A stretch of 64,000 nt of DNA from Schlesneria sp. DSM 10557 (GCF_041860085.1 NZ_CP124747.1:1550001-1614000), one strand, 5' to 3'; positions 9,731-20,567 are shown, counted from the stretch's first letter. Numbers and translations: made by a program. Notes: generated by a model from the letters alone, not told the origin.

Positions 9731-10117
9731 TGTCCGCCATCCTTGGCTGATTGACTAACGCTCTTCGTCCAATTCGTCGCTCAGGATCCGTGAAGGAACT
9801 TCCCGAGTCAGGTCCGGACTCCGCCGGATCCATCAGGTTAACTTCTGATGCCCGCAATCATCCTCACGTCAGGCGGTTCCGTCAATGCGGTTTCAAAATC
9901 GAAATGCCTCGGGACAGGTTTCTCATGCTTTGACGCTCGTGGCCGTGAGGCGTGCCCAGGTGCCCCGAACCCGGCAGAGTCACCTTCCACTGGACCCTAA
10001 ATCACTGTGTCAAAGTGCGAAAGTCTCCGTGCTGGAACCCGACTGGCACCCCGGGACGACCGCGAAACGGCGTCCGGGCGCGCGATTCATCTCGGATGCG
10101 CATTCGTGCGAAGCAGA
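9731..10117. other. Intergenic spacer, about 390 bp
   Basis: No gene or strong hairpin is recognised. It should contain the hldE promoter and the 3' region of the HNH gene, both on the minus strand. Confidence 0.4.
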
Positions 10118-10729
10118 TCAATCGCTTAGAAAAGTCCGCCAGCAGTCGTACTTGCGGCTACTCAAATGATGAAACAACAACGGATTTCTCGCTGGTTTGT
10201 GAGGCTGCTTCATCAGCTTCATGTTCGCTTCATAGGGAGTACGCCCCCCCTTTCGCACATTGCAATCCAGACAGCAGCAGACGATGTTTTCCCAGTTGGT
10301 TGGCCCTCCACGACTTTTGGGCATCACATGATCAAGGCTGAGCCGATGTGTTCCGAAGCGTTTTCCGCAGTACTGGCAGCGGTTCTCATCCCGTAGGAAA
10401 ATGTTGCGGCGATTGAACTTGACCCCATTTCGGGGCAATCGGTCATAGCGGAGCAACCGAACAATACGAGGGACCTGGATTTCAAAGTTCACCGCGCGAA
10501 TCCAGTCCACATCCTCCCGGTCATCCATTTCGAGACGGAGAAAACCCATCTCCACCCAGTTCTCAAAGTCGTACGAATGAAACGTACCGTCGTCGACGGA
10601 GATGACTTCAGCGGCCCCTTTATAGAGCAGGCAGAAGGCGCGACTGACTGAAAGAACATGCACCGGAAGATAGTGACGATTCAGTGCCAGTACGCTCGAC
10701 TGAATCGCCGGACTGTGTGCTGCAATCAT
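10118..10729 (-). CDS. HNH endonuclease family protein
   Basis: The 203-residue product has a C-terminal HNH module: CQYCGKRFGTHRLSLDHVMP then GGPTNWENIVCCCLDCN, which supplies the zinc-binding cysteine pairs, the catalytic histidine and the HNH asparagine. The N-terminal region (VLALNRHYLPVHVLSVSRAF) matches the stand-alone bacterial HNH group in which this region precedes the nuclease. These are widespread chromosomal genes with unclear function, not obviously part of a restriction system. The ATG at 10729 fits the family start; upstream in-frame codons do not. Confidence 0.88.
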   Translation of the reverse strand: MIAAHSPAIQSSVLALNRHYLPVHVLSVSRAFCLLYKGAAEVISVDDGTFHSYDFENWVEMGFLRLEMDDREDVDWIRAVNFEIQVPRIVRLLRYDRLPRNGVKFNRRNIFLRDENRCQYCGKRFGTHRLSLDHVMPKSRGGPTNWENIVCCCLDCNVRKGGRTPYEANMKLMKQPHKPARNPLLFHHLSSRKYDCWRTFLSD

Positions 10730-11391
10730 CTCGCCTGTGCTCCTCCGCACTGGACAAGTAGGGGCGTCACGTGCATCACAGTGGCGAGTTGCAAGAGGCA
10801 GAAACAGGAATAGACCATGCAAACCGCCAACCGTCCCCTCATTGTAGACGGGGTCTCAACCAAACGGCAACAATGGCGCATCGACGGATCAGCGGTCACC
10901 TATCCCTGAGACCGGGTTCGAAAACATCGCGATTACAGAACTAACGAGACTGTCAGGATCATCGTCAGCATTCACAAATGCGAGCCTGCGAATCGTCTGA
11001 CCTAATCAAAGCATTTACGCAAACAGCAACTTACGACTCTTAAGATGACCGAGAGCACCGCGTTGTCCGCTTTCTGAAGCGGGTCCGCAGGCGATTGATT
11101 CGCCACCGCGCCAGACTGTCCCCGTCTGACACTGTCGCCTCATCCTGGATTTTCAAGCAGTTCCAGCCCCGACTCATAAGTCCTTTCGATGCATCAAGCT
11201 TGCAGCATGCAGTTTCGTGTTTCCGAAACCGCACGCCTCTACGGAAACAATGCTGCTTGTTCCACCCAACCATCAGCGATGGGCACGCTTCTGAGCGCCT
11301 GGTGTGTTAGGGCCGAATGCAAGCAAGCCCGTCCAGAACTGGGCGGGCTTGAACAGAAACGAGTTCGAAAGGTGTTGTTGCAGAAGGTGGC
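10730..11391. other. Gene-poor spacer, about 660 bp
   Basis: Apart from the parA terminator hairpin at 11324-11351, I see no supportable gene. Short open frames here lack ribosome-binding sites or family resemblance. Confidence 0.4.
11324..11351 (-). terminator. Rho-independent-like terminator of parA
   Basis: CAAGCCCG at 11324-11331 pairs with CGGGCTTG at 11344-11351, and the inner bases extend the stem to 12 bp with one G-U wobble and a four-base loop. It lies about 40 bases past the parA stop. The T-tract is weak. Confidence 0.6.
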
Positions 11392-12240
11392 CTAAGCAGC
11401 TATTGCGTCAACCGCCTGTTGGACTGGAGCGACAGGCTCGGCATTGGCCACTTCTGCTCCGAGAACTTCCGCGACGAGAGCTCCGTAGTCGATGGCACCG
11501 GGACTCTTCGGAGCGTAGTCAAAAATGGACTGACCGAAGCTGGGGGATTCCGCCAGCTTGATGTTACGTCGGATACGGCTTTCGAAGATTCGAGCGTTCT
11601 TCCAGGGAGCCCGTGGGTCACTCTGTTCCAGGAAGTGGATCAGGTCGTCGGTAATATCGGCAGCCAGTCGCGTCGATGTTTCATACAGGCACAGCACAAT
11701 TCCGCTGACGATCAGATCGCGATTCAGACGGCGCTTCACCAGGGCGGTCGTTTCGAACAGTTTCGACAAACCCTGCAAGGCAAGAAAATGCGGCTGCAGA
11801 GGGATGAAGACTTCTTTCGCAGCCGTCAAGGCGTTGATCGTGAGAACACCCAGGGAAGGGGGGCAATCCATGACCACATAATCCAGCGGTTGCTGCTGGC
11901 AAAGCTTTTCAATGGCATTGCGCAGGATCAGTTCACGCCCCTGCATGTCGACGAGTTCGACTTCGGTCGCCGCCAGATCGAGGTCAGACGGGACGACCCA
12001 CAGGTTGTCGACCGCGAGTTGCTTGACGTCGGCCATCGACTTCCGACCCGAGAAAACATCGTAGACGGTGGGAGTCTGTCCAAATGCATCCACACCCATA
12101 TGCAGGGATGCGTGGCCTTGTGGATCCAGATCGATCAGACAGACGCGACGGCCCTGCTTTGCGAGACCAGCCGCAAGATTCACACTGGTAGTCGTCTTGC
12201 CAACGCCACCCTTCTGATTCATCACACAAATGCTGCGCAT
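11392..12240 (-). CDS. ParA/Soj-family ATPase
   Basis: This 282-residue protein is a ParA-type deviant Walker ATPase: [20 protein letters not shown] at the N terminus, [13 protein letters not shown] for the A' motif and VMDCPPSLG for Walker B. ParA dimers bind DNA and move chromosomal origins, plasmids or other cargo. No parB, parS cluster, gidAB or replication genes are adjacent, so this is an orphan ParA and probably not the main chromosomal partition gene. It is bounded by terminator hairpins on both sides, suggesting a single-gene transcript. Confidence 0.92.
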   Translation of the reverse strand: MRSICVMNQKGGVGKTTTSVNLAAGLAKQGRRVCLIDLDPQGHASLHMGVDAFGQTPTVYDVFSGRKSMADVKQLAVDNLWVVPSDLDLAATEVELVDMQGRELILRNAIEKLCQQQPLDYVVMDCPPSLGVLTINALTAAKEVFIPLQPHFLALQGLSKLFETTALVKRRLNRDLIVSGIVLCLYETSTRLAADITDDLIHFLEQSDPRAPWKNARIFESRIRRNIKLAESPSFGQSIFDYAPKSPGAIDYGALVAEVLGAEVANAEPVAPVQQAVDAIAA

Positions 12241-12471
12241 CGGGCGTCCTTTCCCGGAGAGTCAAAATTCGATGAGGCAATTTTAGCCGACAGTGCGAAT
12301 CGGTGAAAGACGGGTTTCACAGACAGACACCTGATATTGAAGTCATTCACTTGAAATGACTTAGCGACGAGTCCACTCGCAATCTGACGTTCTGACGGCG
12401 AGCATGAGACAGGGCGAGACCACCTGCAGCATCTTCACCCCATCCACTGTGATTCATGCGAGTCAGGAAAT

Positions 12472-12505
12472 GAAAAGAACCGGAGAGATTCCCCCGGTTC
12501 TTTTC
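12472..12505 (-). terminator. Terminator after the enolase-superfamily gene
   Basis: A perfect 12-bp stem (12472-12483 with 12494-12505) with a ten-base loop lies 10 bases past the stop of the minus-strand gene at 12516. The 3' arm ends in TTCTTTTC on the transcribed strand. Confidence 0.8.
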
Positions 12506-12515
12506 GTTCGGTTGT

Positions 12516-13910
12516 CTATTTCACCATGTAAGGTTTTTCTCGCGACTTTTCGACCAGGTCTCGCCATTTGGCGGAACCATCATCGGGAACCAATCGGGTG
12601 TTAACCCCTTTCTCGAAATAGGGCATTCGTCCGGCGATGGCGTGGGTGAGCATGTAGTTCACGGTTCCGTTACTCGCCGTGTACATCGTCCGACCGTCTG
12701 GCCAGGTTGTTTCCAGCAGGCGCTGGGGTTCTGGTCGCGTGGCTGGCTTCGTCACAGCGTACTTCTTCAGTACGTCACGGTTCAGTTCAAAGCCAACACC
12801 CGGGGCGTCCGGGACGATCGCCGTGCCATTCTCAACCACGATCGGAGCCGTGAGTGTCGATACTTCGAAAAGCTGGTGACAGTTCACTGCGGGCCATTTG
12901 GCCCATTCCAGAACGCCACCGAAATGCAATGAGTGAGCGGCAGTGACGGACGAGCCGACCAGTTGCAGCCAGAACGGCTTTCGTGACATGGCACAAACCG
13001 CTCCCGTTCGCATCAGCGTGGATGCGCCTCCACCCACCACGAAGCCGTCGCAGGCGTCTGTCTTCAGCATGTCCCACGGATCAGGGTTGCCGTAGTGGAG
13101 CGCGACCTTGGCCTTGAGCGCCTCTTTCAACTGGTGATTTCCCTCCAGGTCTGCCTGAGGGAGCGGACCTTCCCAGATGTCGACCTGAGGAATACTGTCA
13201 AACTCCTTCAGAATCGGAATCGCCCGCTCCGCGGTCAGCAACGTGTCATTGAAATCCATGTCGATCTTGAACGACTCGGGAACCACCTTGATCGAAAGTT
13301 CGATCTGCTTCCACAAATCAAACCAGGGACGACCTTTCGACTTCAGCGACATGTACCCTGACTTGTAGGCAAGTGCACATTCGCTCGCCAGGTCTTCGGG
13401 GGGGAGGTCGATATTCCACCATGAAAGCGGAGTCCGGGGATAGTGCTTCTTACCCAGGAGAGCATGCAACGGGACTTCCAGAGTCCGGGCCACGGCATCG
13501 AAGAGCGACATCTGCAATCCGGCTCCCAGAGAATCGTCCCACATCACTTCTGCCGCATTCTTCCCCCGACAGCGTTCGACAGCCTGATCGCTGGTGGTTC
13601 CCCAGGTATAGAACAGCATTGTCTCACCGAACCCGGTTTTCCCGGACTTCAGAGTGACTTCGCAGATCTCCAGATACTGCCAATGCGGAATCTCGCGCGC
13701 CATCGCACGGGCAGGGATTTCACGGAACGGAAGATGAAGTGTCGTTCGCTCAATCTTTTCGATCGTCAGCCAGGTCGACGACACGGCCGCCGGCAGTTGC
13801 GGAGCGGACCAGTGCCCGAGCAGAGCTGCGCTGCTCGCCATTGCGCCCCACCGCAAAACGTCTCGACGGCTCATCCGTGGACTGTAAGAGATGTCACTTC
13901 GTTGCTGCAT
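12516..13910 (-). CDS. Tat-exported enolase-superfamily (mandelate racemase/MLE-like) protein
   Basis: The 464-residue protein starts with a twin-arginine signal (MSRRDVLRWGAMASS, ending near LPAAVSS). The mature part resembles muconate-lactonising/mandelate racemase enzymes: a capping domain, a K-x-K motif in SLKSKGRPW, a D-x-N-like metal motif in IDMDFND and a glutamate in IWEGPLPQ. The third metal position reads ALHYGNPD and the usual later catalytic lysine strand reads GFVVGGGAS, so the active site is not standard. Export of a sugar-acid dehydratase-like protein is typical of Planctomycetes. The substrate is unknown. A small ORF ends two bases upstream. Confidence 0.82.
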   Translation of the reverse strand: MQQRSDISYSPRMSRRDVLRWGAMASSAALLGHWSAPQLPAAVSSTWLTIEKIERTTLHLPFREIPARAMAREIPHWQYLEICEVTLKSGKTGFGETMLFYTWGTTSDQAVERCRGKNAAEVMWDDSLGAGLQMSLFDAVARTLEVPLHALLGKKHYPRTPLSWWNIDLPPEDLASECALAYKSGYMSLKSKGRPWFDLWKQIELSIKVVPESFKIDMDFNDTLLTAERAIPILKEFDSIPQVDIWEGPLPQADLEGNHQLKEALKAKVALHYGNPDPWDMLKTDACDGFVVGGGASTLMRTGAVCAMSRKPFWLQLVGSSVTAAHSLHFGGVLEWAKWPAVNCHQLFEVSTLTAPIVVENGTAIVPDAPGVGFELNRDVLKKYAVTKPATRPEPQRLLETTWPDGRTMYTASNGTVNYMLTHAIAGRMPYFEKGVNTRLVPDDGSAKWRDLVEKSREKPYMVK

Positions 13911-13912
13911 TC

Positions 13913-14221
13913 TCAGTGTTCCCGATGTTTCCAGTAAATGAATTCCGCGAGCGCCAGATAATGGCGACTCGCGCCGCTACGGATCTTTCGAGCAATGTCG
14001 CAACGTACCATTTCCGCCGTCAGAGATCGAATCAAAAGCGGTCTGGATATCACCCAATTCGCCAGGATCGGCTCTCGCAATTCGGGAACGCGAAGCGCAG
14101 GGACGTCCTCAATTTGAAGACTCACATCTTTCAGAGAGCACTCCTCAAGCGAGGCTTCCAATTTCCGAAAGGCAGATCGCAAACCACTTGCGGGGAGGGA
14201 GACGTCTGGCTCGAAACTCAC
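13913..14221 (-). CDS. Small hypothetical ORF coupled to the enolase-superfamily gene
   Basis: This 102-residue frame uses a GTG start and ends two bases before the ATG of the Tat enolase gene, a spacing consistent with translational coupling. It has no transmembrane segment or recognised motif; the C-terminal part (RSGASRHYLALAEFIYWKHR) is helical and basic. It lies between that gene and the sugar permease gene, all on the minus strand. It could be a real small protein or spurious. Confidence 0.4.
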   Translation of the reverse strand: MSFEPDVSLPASGLRSAFRKLEASLEECSLKDVSLQIEDVPALRVPELREPILANWVISRPLLIRSLTAEMVRCDIARKIRSGASRHYLALAEFIYWKHREH

Positions 14222-14267
14222 TTGGTGGCGATCTTCGTCCTCAATGCCGATTCGCCTTCAGTGCCGA

Positions 14268-15977
14268 TCAGTGGAGAACTTCGACGCCATCCAGAGTGCG
14301 TTGCAGTTTCCTGACACCGCTTGGAGTAACCTGCGAGCCTGTCACGTTGACGCGCGCGGGGGTCTGCGATCCCTGGAATGTCTTGCCGATCGCATCGAGG
14401 CCCGAATCTGTTACCGAAGTGTTATTCACACCAAGCGACCCGATTTTGGAGAAGTATTTCAGCCTCGGAAGCAGACGTTTCAGGTCAGCGTCGTGGCACT
14501 CGGTTCCACCGAGGTCTGCGTTGATCGATCCGTCCTCATCCTGAGTGATCGATCCCCCCAACCGTTGTACCATCCCTACCGCAGCGCGTCGCTGCGCACC
14601 GGGGTAGAGTCCGTCGAGCCCAATAACCGCACCAATCACACCCACCGCCCAAACGACTCCGAGCATTTGCTTGAGCTGAGGTTTCAAGTTGGATCGAACC
14701 AGCAACAGCAGACATAACGTGGCGACAGCTGCCACAGTGGCGAGCCAGGCCGCGTTCATTTGAATCTGGCCCTTCAACAGCTTTGCCCCCAACAACGCCA
14801 TCATCACGGCCGACAGCAGTGTCAGATTGAGAATCGTGATCCAGCCCAATGGTCCCTTAAACAAGCGTCGGTTGCCAAACGCGAGGCTCGTCGAAGTTTT
14901 GGTGAACGTGACCGCAAAGACTACCAGCACCCCGACGATCAATCCTTCGTAGACGTCAGCACCTGTCTTGATGATCTTCGCCACACCGTCGATGACGACG
15001 CGCAGAAACAGTGCCCCGAGAAGCGTCCCCTGAATCGTGCCGACGCCTCCTTGCAGGCTGCAGCCTCCGACGACCGACGCGGCGATGGCATTCAGTTCAT
15101 ACCCCCGTGCGAGTGTCTGCGGATCCGCGACACTCAACTGGCTCACAGAGAGTACCCCGACCATAGAGGACAGCACAGCACTGATACAGTAAGCGAGCCA
15201 CTTCAACCGATTCGTCTGAATCCCACTAAGTCGCGCCGCCTGCTCATTCCCTCCCAACGCATACAAGTGGCGACCAGTGACGGTCTTGCTCATTAACAAC
15301 CAGAGCACGATCGCGACGACTGCGACCAGGATTGTCAGGTTCCAGACGGTTCCGGAAATCGCGCCCGACAATTCACGGAAGGGACGATCCGCGATATTGA
15401 TCTGGGTGCGCGCTCCCCCCAGCATCGTCTGGGTCACACTTTCGACGATGGCGCGTGCCAGGCTGCGCAGACCCACGAGCGTCCCCAGTGTCGCGACGAA
15501 CGGGGGAAGTCCAACTTCTGTAATCAGCCACGCATGCAGACTGCCGATTAAGAGTCCGACGATCAGCGTCCCGGTAATCGCGGTCACAATGACCCCCGTA
15601 CCCAACGGTAACGATTGATTTACCGCCTCCGGGGCGAGCAGCACCATGAATGACGCACAGATGGAGGCACTGAACGCGATCACCGATCCCGCAGAGAGGT
15701 CGATCCCTCCCGCTATGATCACGATTGCGGCGCCGAAGGAAATGAGCGCCAGCATCGTCGTCTGGCGCAGAAGGTCGATCAGACTGAGTTCCCACTTTAC
15801 GACGTAGTTATGCTGTTCATCCAGTAACGTCGTACAGCACAGCACGATGAAGATCGCCGCCACTAAACCAAGCTGGTGTCGCTGGGCAGCGTTTTGTGCG
15901 ACCAATCGACGCAAGCCAATCATAGTGACTGCCGCGATGATCATCGCAATCAGCGCCGCGACAACAGAAGTGTTCAT
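14268..15977 (-). CDS. Sugar ABC transporter permease (RbsC-like) with extra C-terminal leucine-repeat-like domain
   Basis: Residues about 1-350 form a BPD_transp_2 permease of the ribose/xylose type, with many transmembrane helices and the signature GAAIVIIAGGIDLSAGSVIA. Two to four further hydrophobic helices follow up to about 455. The last 110 residues (from about GMVQRLGGSI) are soluble and read like the short leucine-rich modules common in Planctomycetes (ADLGGTECHDADLKRLLPRL, then NNTSVTDSGLDAIG). RbsC proteins are about 320 residues, so this is a fusion. The gene is 52 bases downstream of a sugar-binding lipoprotein gene, and no ATPase is present. Confidence 0.88.
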   Translation of the reverse strand: MNTSVVAALIAMIIAAVTMIGLRRLVAQNAAQRHQLGLVAAIFIVLCCTTLLDEQHNYVVKWELSLIDLLRQTTMLALISFGAAIVIIAGGIDLSAGSVIAFSASICASFMVLLAPEAVNQSLPLGTGVIVTAITGTLIVGLLIGSLHAWLITEVGLPPFVATLGTLVGLRSLARAIVESVTQTMLGGARTQINIADRPFRELSGAISGTVWNLTILVAVVAIVLWLLMSKTVTGRHLYALGGNEQAARLSGIQTNRLKWLAYCISAVLSSMVGVLSVSQLSVADPQTLARGYELNAIAASVVGGCSLQGGVGTIQGTLLGALFLRVVIDGVAKIIKTGADVYEGLIVGVLVVFAVTFTKTSTSLAFGNRRLFKGPLGWITILNLTLLSAVMMALLGAKLLKGQIQMNAAWLATVAAVATLCLLLLVRSNLKPQLKQMLGVVWAVGVIGAVIGLDGLYPGAQRRAAVGMVQRLGGSITQDEDGSINADLGGTECHDADLKRLLPRLKYFSKIGSLGVNNTSVTDSGLDAIGKTFQGSQTPARVNVTGSQVTPSGVRKLQRTLDGVEVLH

Positions 15978-16029
15978 ACAGACTCGCGATCAGAGGGGTG
16001 TCAAAAAAAGGGGGGGGCAGAAATGAAGA

Positions 16030-17172
16030 TCAGGACCCGGTGAGATCGTATTTGCTCAACCACTCTTGGAATCTCTCGAGCGTGATCACTTCGACTCCCT
16101 CAAAGTGATTGGGATTTAATGGTGATTCATTTGAGGGAATCACAACTTTGAGGCCGGTGTCGAAGATATCTCCGCCATCCTGACCATATCGGGGGAACAT
16201 CTCCGTGAGTGTCTCTTTCTGATTGCGAACGAGAGCCGCCAGAGCCCGGATCCCTTCATAGCCCATGCCGAATGGGTTCTGAACGACCATGGCGTCGATG
16301 TTTCCTTCTTTCATCGCCGTAATCGCCGTCGGTTCGGCGTCGAATACGACAATCGTGAAATCCTTCCGGCGGTTTGACTCTTTGACAACGTCCACGATGG
16401 CGGGAGCGTTATATGACCAGATCCCCACCAGGAAGTTCAGATCAGGATGATTCCGAATGGCGTTACGGACGTTGTCGCGTGCTTTCGTTTTGTCCGTTCC
16501 ATCTTCCATGGTGTCTTTGGAATTCAGCTTCTCTCCGGCCCCTTCGGCAAACCCCTCGATGCGATCGATCGCGTTCTGGGCTCCCCGGAAGCCAACGAAG
16601 GTGACGTATTCTCCACCTTCAGGCTTCAGTTCCGCTGCGCATTTACCCAGCAAGCGGCCACCTGCGAGGTTGTTCGTACCAATGAAGGCATACCGGGCAT
16701 CGGCGAATTGCGACCGATCGACGTCCGAGTCGATGGTCAGGATCTTAATTCCCTTCTTCTGCAGCGAACGAAGTTCGTCAGCGATCGCGACATTTTTGGC
16801 ATCAATAGCTGAAACGCCGACGCCCGCGATATCGCTCTGGGTGGCGTACTGCTGAAGTTTACTGAGCTGTCCCTGAGCAGTGCCGTCGTTGACGTCGAGT
16901 TCCGCAACCAGTCCGTCGTCTTTCAGTTTCAGATCACTTCCCGCCGCCAGTAAGCCTTGTCGGCAGGCGTCCCAGTAGGGGGAATCTCCATTGGTGAGGA
17001 TGATGAGACGCTTCAAGTTTCCCGAGGTTCCCGTCGGTGATCCCGATGCACTGGCGGAAGGGGCCGATTTGTCCCCGGTCTCGCTTTTAGGAACATTCGG
17101 CTCGCATCCGACGAAGACCAGTGATACGAGCACCAGCAGGATCTGACCGGGCAGAATACGAGACAGCGTCAT
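16030..17172 (-). CDS. Sugar ABC transporter substrate-binding lipoprotein (RbsB-like)
   Basis: The 380-residue protein has a lipoprotein signal (hydrophobic helix ending in VFVGC) and a serine-rich linker, then a Peripla_BP_4/ribose-binding type fold (LKRLIILTNGDSPYWDACRQ, ILTIDSDVD, FIGTNNLAGGRLLGKCAAEL). It would deliver a sugar or sugar-like ligand to the permease encoded next. The pair lacks the RbsA-type ATPase that normally completes the operon. The gene faces away from sat, leaving a shared upstream region of about 420 bp. Confidence 0.9.
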   Translation of the reverse strand: MTLSRILPGQILLVLVSLVFVGCEPNVPKSETGDKSAPSASASGSPTGTSGNLKRLIILTNGDSPYWDACRQGLLAAGSDLKLKDDGLVAELDVNDGTAQGQLSKLQQYATQSDIAGVGVSAIDAKNVAIADELRSLQKKGIKILTIDSDVDRSQFADARYAFIGTNNLAGGRLLGKCAAELKPEGGEYVTFVGFRGAQNAIDRIEGFAEGAGEKLNSKDTMEDGTDKTKARDNVRNAIRNHPDLNFLVGIWSYNAPAIVDVVKESNRRKDFTIVVFDAEPTAITAMKEGNIDAMVVQNPFGMGYEGIRALAALVRNQKETLTEMFPRYGQDGGDIFDTGLKVVIPSNESPLNPNHFEGVEVITLERFQEWLSKYDLTGS

Positions 17173-17591
17173 GGGAGCGCACCTTCAGCGAATTGAGAGG
17201 AGAGACCGGGGTCAGAGATTGACGATACACACCCTGCAAAGTGCTGGTCAAGCAGCGCGAGCATCGCATTGAGTAGACACAGGATCGGCCTGTTTTGCGC
17301 ATGCGTCCGGCTTCCTTGTGCCATCTCAATCGAACTGGTGCGGACAGGCCCATAGGCGTCCAGTGACTGCGATTTTCTCGCCGCAGGCCCGACTTGGATT
17401 GACAAGACGATTCGCGGCTTGCAGTTTTTCGATGGTTACTTTAAGTTTCGACCGCCGCACCAACTCTGGTCGGCAACTGTCCACGTTGAGGATAGATTTC
17501 GAACGGTATTGGTAAGAGAGCCGCAAAAAATCATGGGCTCGACAACGCTGGCCGATACGTCAAAAGCCTCTCATTTTTGCGAAGGAATCTC
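17173..17591. other. Divergent intergenic region between the sugar-binding gene and sat
   Basis: Around 420 bp should contain both divergent promoters. I see no riboswitch, RNA gene or clear operator; the only clear signal is the sat ribosome-binding site GAAGGA at 17581-17586. Confidence 0.4.
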
Positions 17592-18851
<1,260 letters not shown>

Positions 18852-18918
18852 TCGCCAGATGATCAGGTGGCTTTTGTGTCAGTCGGCTGATTTGAAGGCC
18901 GAATGAACAGCGATCACG

Positions 18919-18947
18919 AACGGGGCGGTGCCGATCACCGCCCCGTT
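18919..18947 (+). terminator. Terminator of sat
   Basis: A perfect 12-bp GC-rich stem (18919-18930 with 18936-18947) and a five-base loop are followed by TCTGTAT. It lies 67 bases after the sat stop. Confidence 0.85.
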
Positions 18948-19034
18948 TCTGTATACAGACTCTGAGTCTCCTTCGACAATTCACCACTGTGCCCGTTTCT
19001 GTAGTCGTCCTCCGCTCGCACTGGAGTTTTGGCG

Positions 19035-20090
19035 ATGACCGAAGATCAGGTAGTCGGCTGCATTCTCGGGACAGCAGTCGGTGACTCACTGGGACTGCCG
19101 TATGAAGGACTTTCGCGGCGACGGGGTACAAAGCTGCTCGGCCCTCCCGATCGCCAGCGTTTCTTCTTCCGACGTGGCATGGTTTCGGACGACACCGAAC
19201 ACCTCTGCATGGTGGCCCAGGCATTGATCGACGCCAAGGGCAACGTGGAGGTATTTCGCAGATCACTCGCTCGCAGGCTGCGATGGTGGCTGCTGGGAGC
19301 TCCCGCAGGAATCGGTCTCGCCACGCTCAAGTCGATCATTCGGCTGTGGATGGGATGCTCTCCCGAACACAGCGGCGTTCGCTCGGCCGGAAATGGGCCT
19401 GCAATGCGTGCCGCGGTCATCGGAATCACTTACGGTGACGCGCCGTGCTTTCGTGATCTCATTCGGGCTTCGACCAGATTAACTCATACGGATCCCAAAG
19501 GCGAGTATGGAGCGTGCGCAATCGGTTTGGCAGCCGCCATGGCGAAAGACGTGGAATCTGTTTCACCGCAGAACTACATCGAGCGGCTCAGGCAGATTCT
19601 TCCGGAAGAGGGCGCACACGAGTTTCTGGAGCTGATGTCAGGCACGGTGGCATCTGCAAGTCAGTCTCAGAGTACGGATGCCTATGCTGGCTCTCTCGGA
19701 CTCTCACAGCGAATTTCCGGGTACATGTATCATTCGGTCCCAATTGCGATTCATGCGTGGCTCATTAATCCCCTGGATTATCGAGCCGCCATCACGTCTG
19801 TGATCCGCTGCGGTGGTGATACCGACTCGGTTGCGGCCTTCGTCGGGGGAATTGTGGGGGTCTCGGTCGGACAACAGGGAATCCCGCAGGAATGGCTTTC
19901 CTCCATCATCGATTGGCCCCGGTCAGTTACATGGATGCAGCGACTCGGGAAGCAGCTTTATTTTTCTATGACATCATCAGAAGTGACTCGGCCCATCCGT
20001 TTGCCCGTCATCGCCGTTCTCGCTCGAAACCTGTGCTTCGCAGCAATCGTTCTGTACCACGGCTTCCGCCGTCTCGGTCCGCCGTACTAA
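19035..20090 (+). CDS. ADP-ribosylglycohydrolase family protein
   Basis: The 351-residue protein belongs to the DraG/ARH family, which removes ADP-ribose from modified proteins or nucleic acids. Both metal sites are visible: MVSDDTEHLC near residue 53 and RCGGDTDSVAAFVGG near 260, and the N terminus has GCILGTAVGDSLGLPYEG. The C-terminal 30 residues include a hydrophobic segment (LPVIAVLARNLCFAAIVLYH) that could attach it to a membrane. The ATG at 19035 has GGAG eight bases upstream. Sixty bases later comes an Imm53 gene. No DraT or other ADP-ribosyltransferase is in the window. Confidence 0.9.
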   Translation: MTEDQVVGCILGTAVGDSLGLPYEGLSRRRGTKLLGPPDRQRFFFRRGMVSDDTEHLCMVAQALIDAKGNVEVFRRSLARRLRWWLLGAPAGIGLATLKSIIRLWMGCSPEHSGVRSAGNGPAMRAAVIGITYGDAPCFRDLIRASTRLTHTDPKGEYGACAIGLAAAMAKDVESVSPQNYIERLRQILPEEGAHEFLELMSGTVASASQSQSTDAYAGSLGLSQRISGYMYHSVPIAIHAWLINPLDYRAAITSVIRCGGDTDSVAAFVGGIVGVSVGQQGIPQEWLSSIIDWPRSVTWMQRLGKQLYFSMTSSEVTRPIRLPVIAVLARNLCFAAIVLYHGFRRLGPPY

Positions 20091-20149
20091 GTGGGGAAAC
20101 CGAATGCAAAGCGGCACGGGACCGAAACCAACCCAGGGGGGGGATTTCA

Positions 20150-20524
20150 ATGACGAATCGAAAAGATCCCTTTGTTCGGGAATCGTCTGTTATCGATATT
20201 TCGAATTTGGTTAAGTGGTACCATACGCACTGCAATGGAGACTGGGAGCAGAAGTATGGAATCAAACTCGAAACGTTGGATAACCCCGGCTGGCAACTGA
20301 CCGTCGATTTGATCCACACCGATCTGCAGGGAAGAGAATTAACAAGAATCTCTGAGGGATGCAGCCCTGATGGTCATCCCCGGTCTCCCCGTTGGATACA
20401 TTGCGGCATCCAGAACAATCAGTTTCAAGGAGCCTGTAGTCCATCACAACTCGAGCGGCTGCTCCAGATCTTCACTCAGCTTCTCGCCCCTCAGAACCAC
20501 ACAGATTCAAACGTTATAGAATAA
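20150..20524 (+). CDS. Imm53-family immunity protein (orphan)
   Basis: The 124-residue protein matches the Imm53 family, found in polymorphic-toxin systems as a putative antitoxin. The family-like segment is LVKWYHTHCNGDWEQKYGIK followed by LETLDNPGWQLTVDL, with the characteristic DWE and DNPGW. No toxin gene is adjacent, so it may defend against toxins of other cells or have been co-opted. The ATG is preceded six bases upstream by A followed by eight G, an unusual homopolymeric ribosome-binding site. It sits between the ADP-ribosylglycohydrolase and a phosphoesterase, all on the plus strand. Confidence 0.75.
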   Translation: MTNRKDPFVRESSVIDISNLVKWYHTHCNGDWEQKYGIKLETLDNPGWQLTVDLIHTDLQGRELTRISEGCSPDGHPRSPRWIHCGIQNNQFQGACSPSQLERLLQIFTQLLAPQNHTDSNVIE

Positions 20525-20567
20525 AAACGGGAACTGCTCAGATGGAACTGAAGCTCAGGAACGAACT

